DNA of 64,000 nt from CAYQLT01 sp964418425 (GTDB taxonomy: Bacteria; Bacillota; Limnochordia; Limnochordales; Geochordaceae). The notes under the pieces were generated by a model, which saw only the letters and a program-made list of their open reading frames with translations, did not search any database and was not told where the DNA came from. The stretch covers positions 1 through 64,000 of the forward strand of contig CAYQLT010000008.1 of the NCBI GenBank assembly GCA_964418425.1, read 5' to 3'. Of this stretch, positions 58,971 to 64,000 are shown piece by piece. Numbering within the stretch: position 1 is the stretch's first letter; the number at the start of each line of letters is the position of its first letter. A program made the position numbers and the translations under genes.

Positions 58971-59682
58971 GTCGCTGGTCAAGCGGTTCGGCGGCGTGGT
59001 GGCCAACGACCACATCGACCTTCGGGTGGACACAGGCGAGATCGTAGGCCTCATCGGGCCCAACGGGGCAGGCAAGACCACCCTTTTCCACTGCATCGCC
59101 GGTTACCATCGACCCGACGCCGGAACCATCCGGTTTGCCGGAACGGATATCACCGGCTGGCCCGCCCACCGGGTCACCCGGGCCGGCATCGCCCGCACGT
59201 TTCAAATCGTCAAGGTGATGGACGGGATGAGCGTCGAGGAGAACGTGATGGTGGGAGCGCTGTGCCGCACCGACAGCCCGGATGTGGCACGGCGGGAGGC
59301 CCGGGCGATCCTGCGGCGCCTGGGCCTGCAAGACCTTTCGAACGCTTCGCCGGGGGAGCTGCCCCTGGCCACCCAGAAGCGGGTGGAGCTGGCACGGGCG
59401 CTTGCCACCCGTCCGAGCCTGCTGATGCTGGATGAGTGCGCCGCGGGGCTGAACCCCGAGGAGATCGAGGCTTTCACCCGCACCCTGCAGGAGGTTCACC
59501 GGGAACTGGGGCTGACCCTGGTGGTGATCGAGCACGTGATGGAGTTCGTGCTGGGCCTTTCCCAGCGGGTCGTGGTGCTGGCCGGCGGCCAGAAGATCGC
59601 CGAAGGCCCGCCCGAGCAGATCATCCGGGATCGCCGGGTGATCGAAGCCTACCTGGGTGAGCGGTATGCTCGAGGTGCGTAA
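58951..59682 (+). CDS. livG: LivG-like ABC transporter ATP-binding protein
   Basis: 243 residues. Walker A GPNGAGKTTLF, the LivG-specific insert DITGWPAHRVTRAGIARTFQ, signature region SPGELPLATQKRVELARAL and Walker B LLMLDECAAGLNPEE. In the signature the usual LSGGQ is replaced by SPGELPLATQ; such degeneracy is common in LivG. TTG 58951 with GGGGGGAGC upstream is used because it begins at the first conserved residue; the frame opens at 58909. It overlaps livF by 26 bp. Confidence 0.9.
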   Translation: MALLEVESLVKRFGGVVANDHIDLRVDTGEIVGLIGPNGAGKTTLFHCIAGYHRPDAGTIRFAGTDITGWPAHRVTRAGIARTFQIVKVMDGMSVEENVMVGALCRTDSPDVARREARAILRRLGLQDLSNASPGELPLATQKRVELARALATRPSLLMLDECAAGLNPEEIEAFTRTLQEVHRELGLTLVVIEHVMEFVLGLSQRVVVLAGGQKIAEGPPEQIIRDRRVIEAYLGERYARGA

Positions 59683-60339
59683 CCTGGCCGTCTCCTACGA
59701 CCGCATCCCCGCCCTGCGCAACGTCAGCCTGCAGGTGCGGGAGGGGGAACTGGTGGCGCTGGTGGGGGCCAACGGCGCCGGCAAGAGCACCACCCTCAAG
59801 GCCATCGCCGGGGCGCTGCGCCCCGCAGCCGGCAGCATCCGTTTCCAGGGGGTGGACATCGCCGGCAAGCGGGTGGCGGAGGTGGTGGGCCTCGGAATCA
59901 CTTACGTGCCCGAGGGCCGGCTGGTGTTCGGGCCGCTCACCGTGGAGGAGAACCTGCGCCTCGGGGCGTTTCGGGTCGCCTCTCGGGCGCAGGTTCAAGA
60001 ACGGCTCGACTACGTCTACGACCTCTTTCCGCGCCTCAAGGACCGCCGCAGGCAGCGGGCGGGCACGCTGAGCGGCGGCGAGCAGCAGATGCTGGCCATC
60101 GGGCGGGGCCTCATGGCGCGTCCACGCCTGCTGATGCTGGACGAGCCTTCCCTGGGGTTGATGCCCAAGCTGGTGGAGGAACTGTTCGCCACCGTGGCCC
60201 GCCTCAAGAAGGAGGAGGGGCTGACCATCCTGCTCGTGGAACAAAGCGCCCGGGAAGCGCTGGAGCTTGCGGATCGGGGGTACGTCATCCAGACCGGGCG
60301 CACCGTGGCGTCGGGCCCGGGGAGGGAGCTGCTCGCCTC
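59657..60339 (+). CDS. livF: LivF-like ABC transporter ATP-binding protein, 3' partial (gap)
   Basis: 227 residues visible, about 10-15 fewer than usual, the rest lost in the gap. Walker A GANGAGKSTTL, the typical PEGRLVFGPLTVEENL segment, signature TLSGGEQQMLAIGRGL and Walker B LLMLDEPSLGLMPKL. GTG 59657 and ATG 59666 are both in frame. The apparent continuous frame through the Ns into pxpA is an accident of the 100-base placeholder, not a fusion. Confidence 0.92.
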
Positions 60340-60439
60340 NNNNNNNNNNNNNNNNNNNNNNNNNNNNNNNNNNNNNNNNNNNNNNNNNNNNNNNNNNNNN
60401 NNNNNNNNNNNNNNNNNNNNNNNNNNNNNNNNNNNNNNN
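60340..60439. other. assembly gap, 100 N
   Basis: Removes the end of livF and about 55-60 N-terminal residues of pxpA. At least about 200 bp should be missing, so the stated 100 is a placeholder. No shared flanks. Confidence 0.97.
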
Positions 60440-61039
60440 GGCGTGGCCGTGGGGGCGCACCCGGGCCTGCCGGATCTGATGGGGTTCGGGCGGCGGGAGA
60501 TGCGGATCAGCCCCCGGGAGGCGAGGGCCTACGTCCTTTACCAGGTGGGGGCGCTGGCCGGCTTTTGCGTGAGCGCCGGCGTGGAGCTGCAGCACGTCAA
60601 GCTGCACGGGGCGCTTTACAACATGGCCGCGCAGGATGAGGCGCTGGCGCTGGGCATCCTGGAAGGGCTGGCCTCGTTGAGGCCTCGGCCCATGGTGCTG
60701 GGCCTGTCGGGCTCGCCGTTTGTCCGCCTGGCCCGGCAGGCGGGCCTGGAGGTGCGGGAGGAGGCCTTCGCGGACCGGGCCTACCACCGGGACGGCACGC
60801 TGGTCTCCCGGCGGGTTCCGGGCGCCGTGATCCACGACCCGGAGGAGGTGGCCCGCCGCGCGCTGCGCATGGTGACAGAGGGGAAGGTGGAGAGCATCGA
60901 GGGCGAGACCATCCCGGTTACCGCCCACTCCCTTTGCGTCCACGGCGACAACCCGGGGGCGAAGGCCATCGTGGTCCGCCTGGCGGAGGCGTTCGCCGGG
61001 GCGGGCATCCGGATCGTGCCGCTGCGGGACGTGCCCTGA
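60440..61039 (+). CDS. pxpA: 5-oxoprolinase subunit A, 5' partial
   Basis: LamB/YcsF family protein, the PxpA subunit of the bacterial ATP-dependent 5-oxoprolinase PxpABC. The visible part starts GVAVGAHPGLPDLMGFGRR, then HVKLHGALYNMAA, EAFADRAYHRDGTL and VHGDNPGA, all conserved. The upstream part with NCDMGE/HAGD motifs is in the gap. Partners pxpB and pxpC are not in the window. Placement behind a Liv-type importer suggests 5-oxoproline or a related lactam among the imported compounds, which is inference. Confidence 0.9.
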   Translation, partial: GVAVGAHPGLPDLMGFGRREMRISPREARAYVLYQVGALAGFCVSAGVELQHVKLHGALYNMAAQDEALALGILEGLASLRPRPMVLGLSGSPFVRLARQAGLEVREEAFADRAYHRDGTLVSRRVPGAVIHDPEEVARRALRMVTEGKVESIEGETIPVTAHSLCVHGDNPGAKAIVVRLAEAFAGAGIRIVPLRDVP

Positions 61040-61100
61040 AAGCCGCTTGCCTGCCCTGAAGTGAAGGGCGCCGGCGGCATCCGGGGGCACGCCCGTCGCC

Positions 61101-61793
61101 TCATCGCGTTGCGAACCGGCCGGCGTCGTCTGCCCCGGACGGCGGGTTTTCGGGCGCTTGCGGCGGAACCTCCGGGTCCAGCACCTGCCGGATCCGGCGA
61201 GCTCGGGCCTTCCCGATGCCCGGAACCTGCAGAAGCTCCTCGGCGCTGGCCGCCATGACGCGCCGGGCGCTGCCGAAGTGCGTGAGCAGGGCCTGCGCCA
61301 GCTGCGGCCCGACCCCCGGCAGCGACTCCACCACGTAGCGGGCCTGCTGCTCCGGCGTGGCGGCCGGCTTTCGGGCGTGCAGGGAGATGGGCTGGCCGAG
61401 ACCCTCCTGCTCCAGACGGGCCAGAGCGGCCAGCAGCCCCCCGGTGTCCTCCAGGTCTCGGGTCACCACCACCGTCACCCCGCTCAACAGGAGCAAGGCC
61501 AGTTGCTGGCGGATGCGGTCTTCGGGCACCAGCCGGTTGGCGTACAGGTAGTAGCCCTCCACGACCAGGATGGGGCGCTCGAACTGCTGGCGCAGGGCGG
61601 CCAGCTGGCGGTGCAGCCGCTTGCGCAGGATGGAGGCCACGAGGTCGTCGGTGCGCTTGCGCTCCACCCCAACCCGCCGGCTGACGACGAAATCGCCTAC
61701 CGCCAGCGGGCGAAACTCCACCTCCACCCCGCGCCGCTCCAGCGCGTCCACAAGAGCCCGCTGTCGCTCGTGCACGTCCGCCACGATTCGCAC
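61101..61793 (-). CDS. ERCC4-type nuclease with C-terminal helix-hairpin-helix
   Basis: 230 residues. The ERCC4 nuclease domain has VADVHERQRALVDALERRGV (first Asp), then VGVERKRTDDLVASI carrying the ERKxxxD active site. The C-terminal double HhH is SLPGVGPQLAQALLTHFGS and LQVPGIGKARARRIRQVL. This is the architecture of archaeal XPF/Hef nucleases, which cut branched DNA at stalled forks; in bacteria it is sporadic. GTG 61793 with GGAGGCGGG upstream. Alone and convergent with pxpA. Helicase part of Hef is absent. Confidence 0.85.
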   Translation of the reverse strand: MRIVADVHERQRALVDALERRGVEVEFRPLAVGDFVVSRRVGVERKRTDDLVASILRKRLHRQLAALRQQFERPILVVEGYYLYANRLVPEDRIRQQLALLLLSGVTVVVTRDLEDTGGLLAALARLEQEGLGQPISLHARKPAATPEQQARYVVESLPGVGPQLAQALLTHFGSARRVMAASAEELLQVPGIGKARARRIRQVLDPEVPPQAPENPPSGADDAGRFATR

Positions 61794-61974
61794 GCCTTTG
61801 CCCGCCTCCTGAGCCCGAGACTTTCGGCTCGCAGAACCGGATTCCTGGCGACAGACAGACCTTGCGGGCCCGAGCTGAGCGTCGCGGGGTGAACCGCGGT
61901 TCGCACCACGGGACCGGGCGAAGCCCTGTTCGGTAGGAATCGGCCTGCCGGCGCCGAACCAAAGGCCGAGTCTC

Positions 61975-61988
61975 CGGGAACGTTCCCG
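61975..61988. promoter_or_regulatory. 14-bp palindromic LacI-type operator before lacI
   Basis: CGGGAACGTTCCCG, a perfect palindrome, ends 14 bases before the lacI-family ATG. An identical copy occurs at 63143-63156. Size and central CG match LacI/GalR operators, so autoregulation is likely. Confidence 0.7.
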
Positions 61989-62002
61989 ACGATTCCCAGG
62001 AA

Positions 62003-63109
62003 ATGGACGGACCGAGACCGGTGCAGGGTAAGTCGCAGCCCACCATCATCGACATCGCACGGGAAGCCGGGGTATCCAAGTCCACCGTGTCCCGGGTGCT
62101 CAACGGCCAGAACGGGGTCAGCGAGCAAGCTCGCCACCAGGTGCTCCAGGCGGCCCGCCGGCTCGGCTACACGCCCAACGGCCTCGCCCGGGGCCTGTCC
62201 GGCCGCCACACGGCCATGGTCGGCTTCGTGCTCTCGGACATCAGCAACCCGTTCTTCCCCGAGCTGGCCCGGGGCATCGAGGACGTCGCCCGGGAGATGG
62301 GCTACACCGTCCTTTTCGCCAACACCGACGGGCGCCCCGACCGAGAACGTGAGGCGGTGCGCCTTCTGGTCGAGCGTCGGGTGGACGGCATCGTGTTTGC
62401 CTCGGTAACCCGGGAGACCGACTGCCTGCGCTGGCTGCGGGAGGTGGGCATCCCCTTCGCGCTGGCCGGCCGTTCCACCGACGACCCCGACGTGGACAGC
62501 GTGGTCGTCGACAACGTGGCAGGGGGCCGCATGGCCACCGAGCACCTGCTGGGGCTAGGACACAGCCGCGTGGCTTTCATCGGTGGGCCCCGCAACGTCT
62601 CGGCCAGCGTGGAGCGCTTCGAGGGGTACCGCCAGGCGTTTCGAGCCCGCAACCTGGAGGTGGACGAGCGCCTGGTGCGCTGGGCAGATTTCCGCCAGTC
62701 GGGGGGATACGTGGCGGCCCTGGAGCTTCTTCAGGGGACGGGGGAGCCACCCACCGCTTTGTTTGCGGCCAACGACCAGATGGCCATCGGCGCCCTGGAT
62801 GCCGCGCTGGAGCTGGGCCTGGAGGTGCCGGACCAGCTGGCCTTGGTCGGTTTTGACGACATCCCGGTGGCCGCTCTGCGGGCTTTGCAGCTGACCACCG
62901 TCGCCCAGCCCAAGTACGAGATCGGTTCTCTGGCCATGCGGATGGTGGCCAGCCGCATCCAGGAGCGCCGGCGCCAGCTGGCCGGTGGGGGGGCTCGGCG
63001 GGTGGTTCTTGCACCCTCCCTGGTGGTGCGAAGGACGTGTGGGGCGCTGCGGGTATCGCCGGCGGATCGGCTGGCGGCCGGCCCGCTCGGGGGGAGGGCC
63101 CGAGGATGA
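62003..63109 (+). CDS. LacI/GalR-family transcriptional regulator
   Basis: 368 residues. The helix-turn-helix is TIIDIAREAGVSKSTVSRVLN with the hinge helix RRLGYTPNGLARGL, then the periplasmic-binding-like sensor domain (VGFVLSDISNPFFPELARGI; VDNVAGGRMATEHLLGLGH; VGFDDIPVAALRALQLTTV). All DNA-contact elements are intact. ATG 62003; GTG 62021 is possible. It overlaps the start of the TIM-barrel gene by four bases (ATGA). Ligand likely a sugar or sugar acid metabolised by that operon. Confidence 0.93.
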   Translation: MDGPRPVQGKSQPTIIDIAREAGVSKSTVSRVLNGQNGVSEQARHQVLQAARRLGYTPNGLARGLSGRHTAMVGFVLSDISNPFFPELARGIEDVAREMGYTVLFANTDGRPDREREAVRLLVERRVDGIVFASVTRETDCLRWLREVGIPFALAGRSTDDPDVDSVVVDNVAGGRMATEHLLGLGHSRVAFIGGPRNVSASVERFEGYRQAFRARNLEVDERLVRWADFRQSGGYVAALELLQGTGEPPTALFAANDQMAIGALDAALELGLEVPDQLALVGFDDIPVAALRALQLTTVAQPKYEIGSLAMRMVASRIQERRRQLAGGGARRVVLAPSLVVRRTCGALRVSPADRLAAGPLGGRARG

Positions 63110-64000
63110 GCGCCGGCATGGGGGCCCGCCCCCAAAGGGGTCCGGGAACGTTCCCGCCATGGCCCCTGGCCCTGGCGGTCTCGGTGGCCCCCACCGCGTT
63201 TGCGGCCGTCGCCGGGACTTCCGATCTCCCGGCGCTTTTGGCCCGCCTGGCCGAGCTCGGCTATGAGGGCGTGGAGCTTGCGGTACGGGATCCGACCACC
63301 CTGGGCGCGGGGCGGCTGGGGAGCATGCTGGCGGACGCGGGGCTGCGGCCGGTGGCCATCGCGACGGGGCAGGCGTTCGTGGACGACGGCTTGAGCCTGT
63401 CGGACGCCCGAGCCGAGGTGCGCCAGGCCGCTTCCGCCCGGTTGCGGGGTCACATCGAGCTGGCCGAGGCGCTGGGCTGCCCGTATGTCATCATCGGCCT
63501 GGTGCGGGGCCGCACGCCGCCCGCCGCATCGCGGGCCGAAGCGCTGGCCCGCCTGCAAGAGGAGCTTCGGCCCCTGGCGGATCACGCGGGTCGCCGCTCG
63601 GTTCGGCTTCTCATCGAGGCCATCAACCGCTACGAGACCGACCTGGTCAACACTCTGGACGAGGCGGCCGAACTGGCCGAGTCCCTCCCGGGAGTCGGGC
63701 TTCTGGCCGACACCTTCCACATGAACATCGAGGAGGCCCGCCCTGAGTCTGCGATCGTACGCCACGCGAGCCGCATCGCCCACGTCCACCTGGCCGATTC
63801 CAACCGCCTCCCCCCCGGCCGGGGGCATTTCCCCTTCGCCACTCTGTTGGGGGTGCTGGAGGCGGTGGGTTACCGGGGTTGGTTGTCCGTGGAGGCATTG
63901 CCCGTACCGGATCCCGTGGGTGCCGCCCGCCAGGCGACAGCATACCTGGCCGCCCTGGGGGCAGGGCCCCGCAGAGGCGGCGAGCAGCTCGCCCCGGGCC
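63106..64000 (+). CDS. TIM-barrel sugar isomerase/epimerase (AP endonuclease 2 family), 3' partial
   Basis: 298 residues before the window ends. The barrel begins at SVAPTAFAAVAGTSDLPALLARLAELGYEGVELAV; short parts: LGYEGVELAVRD, YVIIGLVRG, LLIEAINRYETD, LLADTFHMNIEE, IAHVHLADSNR and GHFPFATLL, the metal-binding Glu/Asp/His/Glu set of the xylose-isomerase-like family. ATG 63106 overlaps the lacI stop and follows GGGGGGAGGG; ATG 63118 and GTG 63184 are alternatives, but the latter would lose the first strand. The N-terminal 25 residues are Pro/Gly-rich and encode the second LacI palindrome. Substrate likely a ketose or inosose. Confidence 0.86.
   Translation, partial: MSAGMGARPQRGPGTFPPWPLALAVSVAPTAFAAVAGTSDLPALLARLAELGYEGVELAVRDPTTLGAGRLGSMLADAGLRPVAIATGQAFVDDGLSLSDARAEVRQAASARLRGHIELAEALGCPYVIIGLVRGRTPPAASRAEALARLQEELRPLADHAGRRSVRLLIEAINRYETDLVNTLDEAAELAESLPGVGLLADTFHMNIEEARPESAIVRHASRIAHVHLADSNRLPPGRGHFPFATLLGVLEAVGYRGWLSVEALPVPDPVGAARQATAYLAALGAGPRRGGEQLAPG
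63143..63156. promoter_or_regulatory. 14-bp palindromic LacI-type operator inside the TIM-barrel gene
   Basis: Second exact copy of CGGGAACGTTCCCG, preceded by TC as in the copy at 61975. It lies about 13 codons into the coding sequence if ATG 63106 is the start, so repression by roadblock or a looped complex with the first copy is plausible. Confidence 0.65.

Noticed and set aside
56895..59096. 733-residue minus-strand open frame
   Set aside because: Antisense to livH and livM; composition His/Gln/Gly-rich without any motif.
59657..61039. Single 460-residue LivF-PxpA fusion frame
   Set aside because: The frame passes through 100 N. LivF lacks only its last residues and PxpA lacks its conserved start, so two separate genes are interrupted by a gap.

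Overview
This is a very GC-rich bacterial window (GC strongly dominates third codon positions). Genes are packed into long, often translationally coupled operons, with many GTG/TTG starts. It is a scaffold carrying four 100-N placeholder gaps. No rRNA, tRNA, CRISPR array or intact insertion sequence was recognised. The gene set resembles the high-GC Bacillota relatives (LivKHMGF, PotABCD, NarL-type two-component system, VapBC pairs), yet one exported protein looks like an outer-membrane beta-barrel ending in an aromatic residue. A diderm member of the Bacillota such as the Limnochordia would fit, but that placement is inference.

Layout. 1-7115 (+): polyamine module with a class III aminotransferase (5' cut), PotD, PotA (gap), PotB, PotC, an agmatinase and a class I aminotransferase. 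7180-11561 (-): an AbiEii-like protein, an inactive/active M16 peptidase pair and a small nuclease-fold protein. 11686-21663 (-): one aromatic-acid operon, tetR-paaABCD-thioesterase-dapA-like-FAA hydrolase-hpaE-hpaB-hpaD. It joins the phenylacetyl-CoA epoxidase to the homoprotocatechuate meta-cleavage route and sits behind a TetR promoter with overlapping palindromic operators. 21901-24186 (-): VapBC, a MaoC hydratase and a DUF4058 protein.

24398-30490 (-): a respiratory module made of a seven-haem c cytochrome, a membrane cytochrome b, a three-haem c cytochrome, a NarL-type regulator, two small membrane proteins, a CXXXY-type CcmE and a sensor kinase whose extracytoplasmic part carries its own CXXCH motif. 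30765-31430 (-) is a PaaG-like isomerase cut by a gap. 31553-36529 holds a coiled-coil membrane protein, alpha-glucan phosphorylase, a diguanylate cyclase and a NapC/NirT-like seven-haem cytochrome. 36707-39457 is a GNAT/acyl-CoA synthetase fusion. 39527-46232 is a two-gene operon for a giant exported multi-domain protein and the putative beta-barrel.

46499-53819: a Uma2-like protein, an AbrB-family permease, a second VapBC pair, a YceI protein, and an hxlR-symporter-FGGY kinase operon. 53897-55522 (-): a cupin and a DUF4015 glycosidase-like protein. 55594-60339 (+): a complete LivKHMGF-type transporter, followed across a gap by PxpA (5-oxoprolinase subunit A). 61101-61793 (-): an ERCC4/HhH nuclease. 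62003-64000 (+): a LacI regulator and a TIM-barrel sugar isomerase/epimerase, with two copies of the same perfect 14-bp palindrome.

Overall the window describes a respiring heterotroph that takes up polyamines and amino acids, degrades phenylacetate/4-hydroxyphenylacetate-type aromatics, and invests heavily in multihaem c-type cytochromes. One gap (42539-42638) is demonstrably artificial: identical 55-bp sequences flank it, and merging them restores one continuous reading frame.
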